Shown: one piece after another, positions 1 to 8,927 of the stretch
Position numbering within the stretch: position 1 is the stretch's first letter
Layout: every line of letters starts with the position of its first letter
Assembly: GCA_964647485.1 (NCBI GenBank)
Contig: CAZYHV010000008.1
Coordinates: forward strand, 62,001 to 126,000
Origin: FW021-bin31 sp964647485
GTDB lineage: Bacteria > Bacteroidota > Bacteroidia > Chitinophagales > Chitinophagaceae
Direction: 5' to 3'
Length of the DNA stretch: 64,000 nt
Notes under the pieces: model-generated
The model's database searches: none
Seen by the model: only the letters and a program-made list of their open reading frames with translations
What the model was told of the DNA's origin: nothing
Made by a program: the position numbers and the translations under genes

Positions 1-291
1 GGGGTACAACCCACAGCACCCGGCTATTCCCGATATACAGTAAGACCGAGATTAGGAGGATTGAAATGGATGAAAGGATCCGTTCCAACCCCGGATGGTG
101 ATATTACTTTGTATTGTAGTACGGAGGAAATAAAAGTAAAAGGAGCTGCCGGAATTGGTTTGCTAAAGTTTAAAAGTCAGTCAACACCGGTTTGTGACCA
201 AGGGAATATAGAAAAAATGGGGGAGCATAATTATCAAATGAAAATAGAAACAGGGAAACAGTATACCGTCGAATACCGTGCGTTTGAATAA
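1..291 (+). CDS. GH78 alpha-L-rhamnosidase, C-terminal end (5' part outside window)
   Basis: The frame is open from base 1 and stops with TAA at 289-291, so only about 96 C-terminal residues are present. The reading starts GVQPTAPGYSRYTVRPRLGG and continues with a WMKGSVPTPDGDI segment. That is the typical end of bacterial alpha-L-rhamnosidases: the last strand of the catalytic domain followed by a small beta-sandwich. These enzymes remove terminal L-rhamnose from glycans or glycosides. The TTG at 61 could be read as a start, but homology runs in frame upstream of it, so the gene begins outside the window. Export and catalytic residues cannot be judged from this piece. Confidence 0.8.
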   Translation, partial: GVQPTAPGYSRYTVRPRLGGLKWMKGSVPTPDGDITLYCSTEEIKVKGAAGIGLLKFKSQSTPVCDQGNIEKMGEHNYQMKIETGKQYTVEYRAFE

Positions 292-374
292 TTTGCCGGA
301 AGTCATCATTGAATCTTGTATTTTAAAATACATAAAGATTCCATCTTATTGCTGTTCAATTTACAAAGTCATCC

Positions 375-382
375 TACTTTTG
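375..382 (+). promoter_or_regulatory. Bacteroidota -7 promoter element (TACTTTTG)
   Basis: TACTTTTG fits the Bacteroidota -7 consensus TAnnTTTG and lies 12 bp before the ATG at 395. A possible -33 element (ATTG, 348-351) is slightly farther away than usual. This would drive the SDR gene from a very short leader. Confidence 0.4.
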
Positions 383-394
383 TAATAAAAAGAA

Positions 395-1114
395 ATGTTA
401 CAACACAAAACGGCATTCATTACGGGAGGCTCTAAAGGGATTGGATTTGGTATTGCTGTGGCACTTATAAAGGAAGGCATAAATGTCGCCATTACCGGCA
501 GGAATGAAAAGGACTTATTTTCAGCTGTTAACCAACTCAATGATCATTCTTCTTCGAAGGCAAAAGCCATTGGGCAAGTGATGGATGTAAAGGCGTTTTC
601 GGAACAGCAGAAGGCTATAGAATCCACTGTGACGGAATTAGGAAATATTGATATAATTATAGCTAATGCAGGGTTTTGGAAATCTGCCTCTATAGATGAA
701 TTGAGTGTAGAACTTTGGGACGAAACGATTGCTACTAATTTGAGTGGTATGTTTTATACGCTTAAAGCCGGATTGGAACAACTGAAAACGACTAAAGGAT
801 ACTTTTTTACACTGTCTAGTTTGATGGGAAACAACTTCCATAAAAATTGCAGTGCTCATGTAGCCAGTAAGTTTGGGGTGACCGGCTTTACTCAGGCTGC
901 CATGCTTGATTTGCGAGTGTATGGCATCAAAACCAGTATGCTGATGCCCGGCTCTGTCGCTACTCATTATGATGAAAATACGCCGGAAGAAGACTATAAT
1001 TGGAAAATACAACCTTCCGATATCGGTCAGATTATTGTAGATTTATTGAAAATGGAAAGACATGTGTTACCCAGTAAAGTTGAGGTAAGACCTGCCTTTC
1101 CACGGAAGAAATAG
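395..1114 (+). CDS. Short-chain dehydrogenase/reductase-like protein with His in place of the catalytic Tyr
   Basis: This 239-residue protein has the classical SDR layout. The nucleotide-binding motif TGGSKGIG is at residues 10-17 and the structural NAG motif at 91-93. A catalytic Ser lies in the TLSSLMG segment (142), and the Lys of the YxxxK motif is at 159. The length is normal for a single-domain SDR. The active-site Tyr, expected at 155 (13 residues after the Ser), is His in this sequence (SAHVASK; codon CAT). Classical SDRs use that Tyr as the general acid/base, so this is either an altered oxidoreductase or a non-catalytic relative. The substrate is unknown. It appears to be monocistronic, with a promoter-like element just upstream. 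Confidence 0.85.
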   Translation: MLQHKTAFITGGSKGIGFGIAVALIKEGINVAITGRNEKDLFSAVNQLNDHSSSKAKAIGQVMDVKAFSEQQKAIESTVTELGNIDIIIANAGFWKSASIDELSVELWDETIATNLSGMFYTLKAGLEQLKTTKGYFFTLSSLMGNNFHKNCSAHVASKFGVTGFTQAAMLDLRVYGIKTSMLMPGSVATHYDENTPEEDYNWKIQPSDIGQIIVDLLKMERHVLPSKVEVRPAFPRKK

Positions 1115-1702
1115 GGAAGAGGTGATCCCCGGGGATGGCGAAAAACGGGTTGTAAATAATTTCAGACCATTCCTCAAATTTGGGGAACAATCAAAAAATG
1201 AAAGAGTCTGTCAAACCGTTGATTAGAAACGATTTGTAGGGTTATTTCCAAAAAGTGGTGAATCATGCGGGGTAAACAGTATCAAAGCTTACGAAAAAGT
1301 CAATAAATAGAGGATTATATGGCCTATAAATGATTAAAGTAATGACCAAAATGAATGGTTAACTCAGCATATCAAAATGAACTGCAAAGGATGCAAAGGG
1401 AAAAGAATTTGAAGTTATACGAGATGAATTTTGAACAAAATTGGAGGCTAAGAAAAAAAGACTTCATTCTTACCTATTGTCTTCTTGCAAAACTATTGGG
1501 ATATTGTATCTTTGTTTTTTCCTTTCGACTATATTGAAAGGAGGTTATACCTGCTTAAGCCTGTTTTTTCTTTATACATATTTTCCTTATAAAGAGGTAG
1601 ACCATCTTTGAATGGTAGATATGTAATAGTAGATGAAATTTTTAAATGAAGGATCATTTACATTGAAATGGAGTGATACTTTAGCAATCCAATACCATCT
1701 TT
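1115..1702. other. Intergenic stretch without a convincing gene
   Basis: These 588 bp separate the SDR and sulfotransferase genes. The only open frame of note (1355-1537, 60 codons) resembles no known family and has no clear ribosome-binding site, so I do not call it. A 12-bp perfect palindrome, ATCCCCGGGGAT, lies at 1125-1136. I see no RNA gene. Confidence 0.5.
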
Positions 1703-2458
1703 ATGGAACGAAAGTTATTATGGAAAATAAAAAGAAAAGGGTATTATATTATAAATACCCTTTTTGGTCATCGACAGTATAAAAAATTTGTCGTCATAAC
1801 ACGTTCCCGAACGGGCTCCTATTTGCTAATAAGCTTATTGAAGAACCATCCCAATATTGTTGCTGAAGGGGAAGCCTTTAATTTCATAGCTCCCAAATCA
1901 TGCCAAACTATTTGGGAAAAAGAAGTTTTTACGAAGAAGCTTTCTAAAGTTAAATATGTTGGCTTTAAGATTTTTTATTATCATCCTTTGGATAGTGACG
2001 ATAAATCCGTTTGGGACAATCTAAAGAGTGATAAAAGTATAAAAATAATTCATTTACGAAGAGAAAATATGCTGAATACCATCGTCTCTCGTAAAATAGC
2101 AGGGAAAACCAATATTTGGAAAAAGCAAAACTCCGGGGAGATACCTGTTGAAGAAAGAAAGGTGACGCTAGACCCGGAGGAGTGTGTAGAAAAATTTGAG
2201 AGAACTAAAAAATGGGAAACCCAAACTCGTCAAGATTTTAAGGATCACCCATTTTTTGAACTTACCTATGAAGAGTTGACGGCGCATAAACAAGATACTA
2301 TGAATGCTATTTTCTCCTTTCTCCAATTAGACTCTATTCCGGTTGAGAGCTCTCTTAAAAAGCAGAATAAAGAAACGCTACGGGATTTGGTTACAAACTA
2401 TGATGAAATTGAACAAGGATTAAAGGAAACTCCATATGCCGAATTTTTAAACCCCTGA
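1703..2458 (+). CDS. Sulfotransferase family protein
   Basis: This 251-residue protein looks like a cytoplasmic PAPS-dependent sulfotransferase. Near the N-terminus, VVITRSRTGSYLLISLL (about 31-46) matches the 5'-phosphosulfate-binding loop, which resembles a P-loop and ends in S/T. KIIHLRRENMLNTIVSRKIA (about 112-131) matches the 3'-phosphate-binding region, with its conserved Arg and Ser. The family transfers sulfate from PAPS to sugars, lipids or other acceptors; here the acceptor is unknown, and cell-surface glycan is a reasonable guess. The ATG at 1703 is the natural start. Its TGA stop lies inside the left arm of the terminator hairpin that follows. The gene stands alone and converges on the barrel-protein gene. 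Confidence 0.75.
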   Translation: MERKLLWKIKRKGYYIINTLFGHRQYKKFVVITRSRTGSYLLISLLKNHPNIVAEGEAFNFIAPKSCQTIWEKEVFTKKLSKVKYVGFKIFYYHPLDSDDKSVWDNLKSDKSIKIIHLRRENMLNTIVSRKIAGKTNIWKKQNSGEIPVEERKVTLDPEECVEKFERTKKWETQTRQDFKDHPFFELTYEELTAHKQDTMNAIFSFLQLDSIPVESSLKKQNKETLRDLVTNYDEIEQGLKETPYAEFLNP

Positions 2459-2498
2459 TTATACCTCTGTTAACGGAAGTATAATCAGAGGGGTTTTT
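2449..2498 (+). terminator. Rho-independent terminator overlapping the sulfotransferase stop codon
   Basis: The arms AAACCCC + TGATTATAC and GTATAATCA + GA bulge + GGGGTTT form a 16-bp stem with a 14-nt loop, followed by five T. The TGA stop (2456-2458) is part of the stem. The hairpin is nearly symmetrical and could also stop minus-strand transcription from the converging gene. Confidence 0.8.
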
Positions 2499-2573
2499 AG
2501 AAATAACAGTTTCATAACTATTTGAAAATCTACAGTTGAATTGTAAATTTGGAGGGGCTAAAAGATAGAATTA

Positions 2574-3626
2574 TTAAAAGCTGTATACTAATGCCATTAA
2601 AATATTTGTACTGTTGTTTTTTGCCTTCTTCCCTTTCATAAACAAGGGAGCGTCCGCATGATCCATTCGTATTTCCGGAATAAGTGTTAAGGCTCCAATG
2701 TTATAATTTGCTGAACAGGTAAAACTCCAAATGTTTCCTCCATCAGGAAAGGTTGTCGGATTTGTAAAAACGGTTAGGCCGTCTGCATCATTAAAATATT
2801 CTGTGCGAAGAGTAAAGCCGAGTGTCTCAGTACAATCTATATTTAAATATAAAGCACTGCCCCACCAGTCCGCATCTGTCGCCCTACTATAGTGGTTATA
2901 TGATCCATTATATGCGATATTGAAATGAGAACTAAGGGTATAAGTTAGGACAATATCAATTTGATCTTTTCGCAAGCCTGCTGTATCTTCTCCACCTATA
3001 TAACTTAAGGTAGAAGAAAAGGGAAGGTCTTTCGGATGAAATTTCCATTGTCCGCCTATGTATTTTTTGCTTTTTAATGGAGCATATTTATAATCGGTAG
3101 GATTAAAAACCCCCAACATAATTGTATGATTACCCGTAGTTGCAGAAGCCTTCACACCGGTATGAAAAAACGGACCAAATGAAAAGAGGTAGGACATGCT
3201 GTAATTCCTATTCAAGTTGGCATCTACTAATTCATATCCAATGTAAGTTGCAAAACTTCCGGCGGTTAATTTTAACCAGGTGGTTGGTTTATAATCAATA
3301 TAAAGTTGTTTTAACATAACAGATGATTTTTTATCATTATAAGAAAAAGCATCTGCTCGCTTTCCAAATCCAACATCACCAGTAAGGCTAACTTTACCAA
3401 AGGAGTTTTGTATCTTTAGAGAAAGCATTCCTAATTCAAAAGAATTGTGAGCCTTTGTAAAGCTTGTCTTATTGTCAGTGGTGTTTTTATTAAAATTATA
3501 TTTATAATAAACACCACCATAACCTGAAATGTCAAAGGCTTCTTGGATTACCGAATCTTTATCCTGCGCCATAAGCACAGGATAAAAGAAAAGGCATAGG
3601 AGAGAGGATGAGAGTAGTTTTTTCAT
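2574..3626 (-). CDS. Outer-membrane beta-barrel protein (porin-like), paired with ammonium transporter
   Basis: The 350-residue product has a signal peptide (MKKLLSSSLLCLFFYPVLMAQ, cleaved near residue 20). The body is rich in alternating aromatic/hydrophobic strands and ends in an aromatic residue (LALVYSF), as outer-membrane barrels do. It resembles the BBP2-like porins often found beside amt genes in Bacteroidota. It lies 18 bp downstream of the ammonium transporter on the same strand, so the two are probably co-transcribed. A role in letting ammonium or small nitrogen compounds across the outer membrane is an inference from this pairing; no ligand-binding residues can be named. Confidence 0.7.
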   Translation of the reverse strand: MKKLLSSSLLCLFFYPVLMAQDKDSVIQEAFDISGYGGVYYKYNFNKNTTDNKTSFTKAHNSFELGMLSLKIQNSFGKVSLTGDVGFGKRADAFSYNDKKSSVMLKQLYIDYKPTTWLKLTAGSFATYIGYELVDANLNRNYSMSYLFSFGPFFHTGVKASATTGNHTIMLGVFNPTDYKYAPLKSKKYIGGQWKFHPKDLPFSSTLSYIGGEDTAGLRKDQIDIVLTYTLSSHFNIAYNGSYNHYSRATDADWWGSALYLNIDCTETLGFTLRTEYFNDADGLTVFTNPTTFPDGGNIWSFTCSANYNIGALTLIPEIRMDHADAPLFMKGKKAKNNSTNILMALVYSF

Positions 3627-3644
3627 AAAATTGATATTAAGGGG

Positions 3645-5012
3645 TTAAACATATTCAAAAGTATAAGTGGTAGGAGTTGCATCTTCTTCATGATAGGTCT
3701 CATCATGTTGACTGATATCTAATCCCAGGTCTTCATCTTTTTCACTTACTCTTATCGGATAGATCAGGTTGACTAATTTAAAGATTGCCCATCCCATACA
3801 GAAGCTGTATCCTACAACAAGTAGCATTCCTAAGGTTTGATGAAGGAAAAGGGAAAAATTGCCGTATAGCCAACCATCGCTGCCTCCACTGTTTATTGCT
3901 GTAGAAGCAAATACTCCGGTTAATAACATCCCTACGATCCCACCTACACCATGACACGGAAAAACATCCAAGGTGTCATCTAGTACTGATTTACTTTTCC
4001 AATGTACGACCAGGTTGGAAATGAGAGCTGCTATAAATCCGATACATAAACTCTGGGGGATGCCTACAAACCCGGCTGCGGGGGTAATCGCTACCATTCC
4101 TACTACAGCGCCGATACAAAATCCCATAGCTGAGGGTTTTCTTCCGCGGATGCTGTCGAAAAGAATCCAACTCATGCCGGCAGCTGCAGTTGCCGTATTG
4201 GTAGTGGCAAAGGCATTGGCAGCTAAACTGTTAGCTCCTAAAGCAGAACCGGCATTAAATCCAAACCATCCAAACCATAGTAAGCTGGTTCCCAGTATAA
4301 CAAAAGGGATATTAGCCGGTTTCATTAACTTTTTCTCCTGATGAGATTTACGTTGTTTTAATACCAAGGCTCCTGCTAACGCAGCACATCCGGCAGAGAT
4401 ATGAACAACGGTCCCTCCGGCAAAATCAAGAACACCTAATTGGAAAAGAATACCCTCCGGGTTCCATGTCCAATGGGCAATGGGAGCGTAGATTAAAAGA
4501 CTAAACAAAACCATAAACAATAGATAGGCTTTAAATTTAATACGTTCTGCTACGGCTCCCACAACAAGTGCCGGTGCTATGACTGCAAATTTTAATTGAA
4601 ACAAAGCAAATAGTAATAACGGAATGGTTGGAGCCAGACTCCATGGGGCTGACGATAGGACATTCCGGAAAAAGAAATATTGAGAAGGATCCCCTATTAA
4701 TCCATGGAATGAATCTCCAAATGCCAGACTAAAACCAACAATGACCCAAAGGATACTAATGACGCCGGTAGCTATAAGACTCTGTAACATGGTAGAAATG
4801 ACATTTTTACGACTTACCATTCCTCCATAAAAGAATGAGAGACCGGGCGTCATTAGGAATACTAGACAACACGAAACGATGACCCAGGCAATGTCTGCGC
4901 CAACTAATCCATCTTGTGAGCCTATGCTTTCGGGGCTAATAAATATACCCGCAATTGAAAGAAGGGCTAAGAATAAAAAAGGAACCCATCTATAGATTGT
5001 TAACTTTTTCAT
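3645..5012 (-). CDS. amtB: Ammonium transporter, Amt/Rh family
   Basis: The 455-residue protein begins with a hydrophobic signal-like segment and carries about 11 membrane helices. Family hallmarks are visible: SFFYGGMVSRKNV (about 59-71), the LDFAGGTVVHISAG motif with the conserved Asp (196) and the first pore His (204), and FPCHGVGGIVG with the second pore His (354). It conducts ammonium across the inner membrane. The C-terminal tail is long and acidic. No PII (glnK) gene is next to it; the neighbour is a porin-like gene 18 bp downstream. The AT-rich region upstream (5013-5400) presumably holds its promoter; nitrogen control is likely from the family but not visible here. Confidence 0.95.
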   Translation of the reverse strand: MKKLTIYRWVPFLFLALLSIAGIFISPESIGSQDGLVGADIAWVIVSCCLVFLMTPGLSFFYGGMVSRKNVISTMLQSLIATGVISILWVIVGFSLAFGDSFHGLIGDPSQYFFFRNVLSSAPWSLAPTIPLLLFALFQLKFAVIAPALVVGAVAERIKFKAYLLFMVLFSLLIYAPIAHWTWNPEGILFQLGVLDFAGGTVVHISAGCAALAGALVLKQRKSHQEKKLMKPANIPFVILGTSLLWFGWFGFNAGSALGANSLAANAFATTNTATAAAGMSWILFDSIRGRKPSAMGFCIGAVVGMVAITPAAGFVGIPQSLCIGFIAALISNLVVHWKSKSVLDDTLDVFPCHGVGGIVGMLLTGVFASTAINSGGSDGWLYGNFSLFLHQTLGMLLVVGYSFCMGWAIFKLVNLIYPIRVSEKDEDLGLDISQHDETYHEEDATPTTYTFEYV

Positions 5013-5768
5013 ATTTAATAAATTTAATTTTGATAAATTATATTCGGCAAATATAGGTATATTTATTTTTATTTAAATAATAATCATTAAATATTTGAAA
5101 ATATCTATAAAAATAGCACAAAATATAGATAAAAAATAAAATGAAGTGTGAATTATAAAATAGGTATAATAATAAATAATATTTATTATAATCCAAATAA
5201 TATTACTCAATCTATTAAATAATGAAGTTATTATAGCTTATTTGAGAGAAAAAGTTGAATTATAATTAAATTAAAAATTAATTAAATATATTGAAAATAT
5301 CTTTTTTTGCTATTTTATTTTTTATTTTATAAAATTTTAATGTTTTGTTTTGATATATTTCTTTATGAAATGAGGTATTTAAGTGTCGTTAATATGTAGC
5401 TTTTTGTACGAGGCGATTCTTTTGGTGATTGCTTTCCTCTGTTCGTGGTTTCTATTCCGCTGAATCCACATACTGGGTAGGGTAGGGACGAAATGTTTTA
5501 TGATATTTAGCCCCCCTATGATAAACTATCTATCTAATTCTATTAGTTCAATTGGAAGAAGTATACCTTCTGTATAATGAAAGGGAGGAAAATAAATCTT
5601 CCTGATGAGAGAAGTGGTGATCTTCTAACCTGAGTCCTTAATAGTATAGTGATTTTGGAATAGTATATCAGCACCAATCTGGGTGCGGGACTTTTTACAT
5701 AAGAACAGGTGATTGGTTGATCATCAGGTGGTAAGTTTAAAAGGAGTGCCCCCTTTTGGTGTCTCTTC
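5013..5768. other. Intergenic region between amtB and dxs
   Basis: These 756 bp lie between two minus-strand genes. Bases 5013-5400 are extremely AT-rich and probably contain the amtB promoter. The rest has more mixed composition and no open frame worth calling. A small hairpin (GCACC/GGTGC, 5671-5686) followed by TTTTT on the plus strand, and a weak AAAAGG/CCTTTT hairpin (about 5740-5758) near the dxs end, are possible terminators. I see no tRNA or known riboswitch. Confidence 0.5.
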
Positions 5769-7721
5769 TCAGGTCTTGTGAAAATGGGGCGTTTCTTCTA
5801 TAGAAAGGGCATTGTGAAGCATTCTTTTTACTTGTTGGATAATGGCTTTGGCATCAATTTTAGCTTCCCTTCTTTGTTCTTCAGGTTTCCCATGGTGGAT
5901 AACTTTATCGGGAATGCCCATGATGTTGATTTCTTTCTCCTGATAATGATGATGGTTTACCCATTCCAAAACGGCACTTCCAAAACCACCGATTTGTGTT
6001 CCTTCTTCTATGGTGATAATCTTATTAAAGCGATTGAAAATCTGATGCAATAATTCTTCGTCCAGAGGTTTGGCAAAGCGCATATCATAATGCGCAGGGT
6101 GAATATGTTCTGCTGCCAGGGTCTTCGATGCCTCTAAGACAAAATTTCCCGAATGTCCATAGGAAAGAATAGCAATTTCCTGCCCTTCCTGTATAATTCT
6201 TCCTTTTCCTATTTCTATTTTTTCGAAAGGGGTCTTCCAATCAATTGTAACACCTTTTCCTCTTGGGTAACGGATGGCTATCGGATGTTGAAGGTTAGGT
6301 AGTTGAGCGGAGAACATAAGGTTTCGTAATTCCGGTTCATTCATCGGAGCACTGACAATCATATTTGGGATACAGCGCATGTAGGCAATATCATAAGCAC
6401 CCTGATGGGTAGCTCCATCTTTTCCTACCAGCCCTGCTCGATCCAAGCAAAAAACAACCGGTAAATCCTGGATGGCTACATCATGAATGATTTGATCGTA
6501 TCCTCTTTGTAGGAATGTGGAATATATGGTACAAAAAGGACGCATTCCTCTTGTGGCTAATCCGGCTGAGAGTGTCACGGCATGTTGTTCGCAAATTCCT
6601 ACATCTAGGGCTCTTTCCGGCATTTCTTCCATCATATAGGTAAGAGAAGAGCCCGAAGGCATGGCCGGAGTAATGGCCATAATATCTTCATTTTTTCTGG
6701 CAAGCTCAAGGAGGGTTTGTCCAAAAACTTCTTGATATTTTGGAGGTTGTGGAGTGTTTTTTGTTTCTTTTTTAATTTCTCCGGTTACTTTGTCAAAGAT
6801 ACCCGGAGCGGCATGCCATTTGGTTTGTTCTTTTTCTGCTTGGGCAAAACCTTTTCCTTTGACTGTTAGAACATGTAGAAGTTTAGGTCCCGGGATTTGT
6901 TTCATATCCTCCAGGATTTCTACCATTTTATCTATATTGTGTCCATCTACAGGGCCAAAGTACCGCATGTTTAAGGCTTCGAAGAGGTTGCTGCTTCGTG
7001 CAACCATTCCTTTTAGAGCAGTCTCTACTTTTGCGGCAATATCTCTACTTTTATTTTTTCCCAAAGGGAGCTTTCCCAGGATATGCCAGACATCATCCCG
7101 AAATTTATTGAAGGTGGTGGAGGTGGTGATGTTGGTTAGATAGTCTCTGAGTGCACCCACATTCGGATCGATGGACATGCAGTTGTCATTCAGAATAACT
7201 AATAAATTGGTATTGGAGATGCCTGCATGGTTGAGTGCTTCGAAAGCCATTCCTCCCGAAAGAGCGCCGTCGCCGATGACTGCTATATGCTGGCGTTCGT
7301 TTTGTCCCTTTATCGCATCGGCTATGGCCATCCCTAAAGCTGCCGAAATAGAAGTTGAAGAATGCCCTACACCAAAAGTATCATAGGGGCTTTCCTGCCG
7401 ATTAGGGAATCCGCTTAAACCTTTATATTTCCGGTTGGTATAAAATTGCTTCCTTCTCCCGGTAAGGATTTTATGACCATAAGCTTGATGACCGACATCC
7501 CAAACAAGTTGATCGTCCGGCGTGTTAAAAACATAATGTAAGGCTACCGTAAGCTCTACTACGCCAAGGCTTGCTCCAAAATGTCCCCCATGGACGCTAA
7601 CTATATCTATAATATACTGCCTCAATTCGTCGGAAAGCTCCTTCAGCTTTGTACGATCTAACTTTCTAAGATCTTTTGGAAAGTCAATTTGACTAAGTAG
7701 AGGTCCTGCTTCAATTTGCAT
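5769..7721 (-). CDS. dxs: 1-deoxy-D-xylulose-5-phosphate synthase
   Basis: Dxs is the thiamine-diphosphate enzyme that condenses pyruvate and glyceraldehyde 3-phosphate in the first step of the MEP isoprenoid pathway. The sequence shows WDVGHQAYGHKILTGR, FGVGHSSTSISAALGMA, the cofactor-binding GDGALSGGMAFEALNHAG region, and in the pyrimidine-binding domain DVGICEQHAVTLSAGLA. The transketolase C-terminal domain is complete. I start it at the ATG at 7721 (MQIEAGPLL), giving 650 residues; an in-frame ATG 14 codons upstream (7763) would add an N-terminus unlike the family. It stands alone and is divergent from the LytS gene. Confidence 0.95.
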   Translation of the reverse strand: MQIEAGPLLSQIDFPKDLRKLDRTKLKELSDELRQYIIDIVSVHGGHFGASLGVVELTVALHYVFNTPDDQLVWDVGHQAYGHKILTGRRKQFYTNRKYKGLSGFPNRQESPYDTFGVGHSSTSISAALGMAIADAIKGQNERQHIAVIGDGALSGGMAFEALNHAGISNTNLLVILNDNCMSIDPNVGALRDYLTNITTSTTFNKFRDDVWHILGKLPLGKNKSRDIAAKVETALKGMVARSSNLFEALNMRYFGPVDGHNIDKMVEILEDMKQIPGPKLLHVLTVKGKGFAQAEKEQTKWHAAPGIFDKVTGEIKKETKNTPQPPKYQEVFGQTLLELARKNEDIMAITPAMPSGSSLTYMMEEMPERALDVGICEQHAVTLSAGLATRGMRPFCTIYSTFLQRGYDQIIHDVAIQDLPVVFCLDRAGLVGKDGATHQGAYDIAYMRCIPNMIVSAPMNEPELRNLMFSAQLPNLQHPIAIRYPRGKGVTIDWKTPFEKIEIGKGRIIQEGQEIAILSYGHSGNFVLEASKTLAAEHIHPAHYDMRFAKPLDEELLHQIFNRFNKIITIEEGTQIGGFGSAVLEWVNHHHYQEKEINIMGIPDKVIHHGKPEEQRREAKIDAKAIIQQVKRMLHNALSIEETPHFHKT

Positions 7722-7834
7722 ATTTGGGAAATAAATTACCAATTCTATGTCAAAGGTAATCATTTCCCTAAAAGGATAAAAATAGTTCTTTTTCTCCTTT
7801 CAAAGTAAAATTTAACCTTTGGTACAAAAATAAG

Positions 7835-7864
7835 ATTGCTAAAGGAGAAGGTTTCTTACTTTTG
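7835..7864 (+). promoter_or_regulatory. Promoter of the LytS/LytR pair (ATTG-N18-TACTTTTG)
   Basis: TACTTTTG (7857-7864) matches the Bacteroidota -7 consensus, with a -33-like ATTG at 7835-7838, 18 bp upstream. The ATG at 7873 is only 8 bp downstream, so the transcript would be leaderless or nearly so. Confidence 0.5.
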
Positions 7865-7872
7865 CCAAAAGA

Positions 7873-8925
7873 ATGTTAAAAAATATATCGAAATATTATT
7901 GGTGGTGTCAGGTCGGAGGATGGTTGGCCTGGATGCTCTTTAATGTCATATTAAGTAAGTATTATGGTCGTCCGTTGAATGGAACTTTCTTTATTGATCA
8001 GGGAAGTTTGGTGCTATTAGGAATAGGATTGACACATATTTTGAGGTGGTTTATACTGAAATTTAATTTTTTGGAATTTCCATTAAGTAAGTTGTTAATC
8101 CGCATTCCAATCATGCTTATTATCTGGACGGTTTTCCTTAATTTAATCCGTGGTTTGGAATTGATGTATTTATATTCGAATCATCATCATCACCATCATC
8201 ATTTATTTTCACTTTGGCGGTTTATCCCGACCGCACTTTTACTTATGGTATGGGTTGCGCTTTATTTTATGGGATATTATTTTCAAAAAGAACAACAATA
8301 TCAAATTGATAAATTACAATTAGAGGCAACCGTAAAAGAATTAGAATTGCGGACAATAAAGTCACATTTGAATCCTCATTTTTTATTTAATGCACTCAAT
8401 AGTATTCGTGCGTTAGTGGATGAAGATCCGCAACATGCACGAACAGCTATTACAGAATTGTCCAACATTCTCCGGGCTTCTATCAAGACAGAGAAGATGG
8501 ATACTGTGAGCCTTGGAAGAGAACTTAAAATTGTCAAAGATTATTTGGCGGTGGAACATATTCGCTTTGAAAATCGGTTACAGGTAAAATATGATATTGA
8601 TGAAGAAACACTGGATTTGCAATTGCCTCCATTGATGTTACAAACCTTGGTGGAGAACGCCATTAAACATGGTATCTCCCGAACGGTATCAAATGGTATA
8701 GTGGAGATAAGCTCTAAAAAAAGTAAGGATTTTCATGAATTTATTGTGCGAAATTCAGGGCATTATGAAGAAAAACCGGGAAATGATGGTTTTGGATTGA
8801 AAAGTATTCGGGAGAGTTTGAAATTACTTTATAAAAATAAGGCTTCCTTTTCAATCTATAATGTTGGGAAGGAAATTGTAGAAGCTGTAGTGAAAATACC
8901 CTTAACGGAATATAAAAAAGGATAA
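7873..8925 (+). CDS. LytS/YehU-type membrane sensor histidine kinase
   Basis: The 350-residue protein has four predicted membrane segments in its first 135 residues. The His_kinase domain follows: TIKSHLNPHFLFNALNSIRA carries the phospho-acceptor His (169), and LMLQTLVENAIKHG is the N-box. A short ATPase end contains GFGLKSIRESL. This is the sensor half of a LytS/LytR-type system. The response regulator starts 2 bp after its stop, so the pair is translationally linked. An unusual run of seven His (residues 104-110, bases 8182-8202) lies in the last extracytoplasmic loop, directly before the fourth membrane segment. The signal is unknown. Confidence 0.9.
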   Translation: MLKNISKYYWWCQVGGWLAWMLFNVILSKYYGRPLNGTFFIDQGSLVLLGIGLTHILRWFILKFNFLEFPLSKLLIRIPIMLIIWTVFLNLIRGLELMYLYSNHHHHHHHLFSLWRFIPTALLLMVWVALYFMGYYFQKEQQYQIDKLQLEATVKELELRTIKSHLNPHFLFNALNSIRALVDEDPQHARTAITELSNILRASIKTEKMDTVSLGRELKIVKDYLAVEHIRFENRLQVKYDIDEETLDLQLPPLMLQTLVENAIKHGISRTVSNGIVEISSKKSKDFHEFIVRNSGHYEEKPGNDGFGLKSIRESLKLLYKNKASFSIYNVGKEIVEAVVKIPLTEYKKG

Positions 8926-8927
8926 AT

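Noticed and set aside
1355..1537. 60-codon open frame between the SDR and sulfotransferase genes
   Set aside because: No family resemblance, no convincing start signal, and composition like the surrounding non-coding DNA.
5671..5760. Small hairpins near the dxs 3' end as a non-coding RNA
   Set aside because: The stems are short and there is no promoter or conserved fold that I can recognise.
7722..7763. Longer Dxs with 14 more N-terminal residues
   Set aside because: The extension (MITFDIELVIYFPN) does not fit the family; the ATG at 7721 gives the normal beginning.
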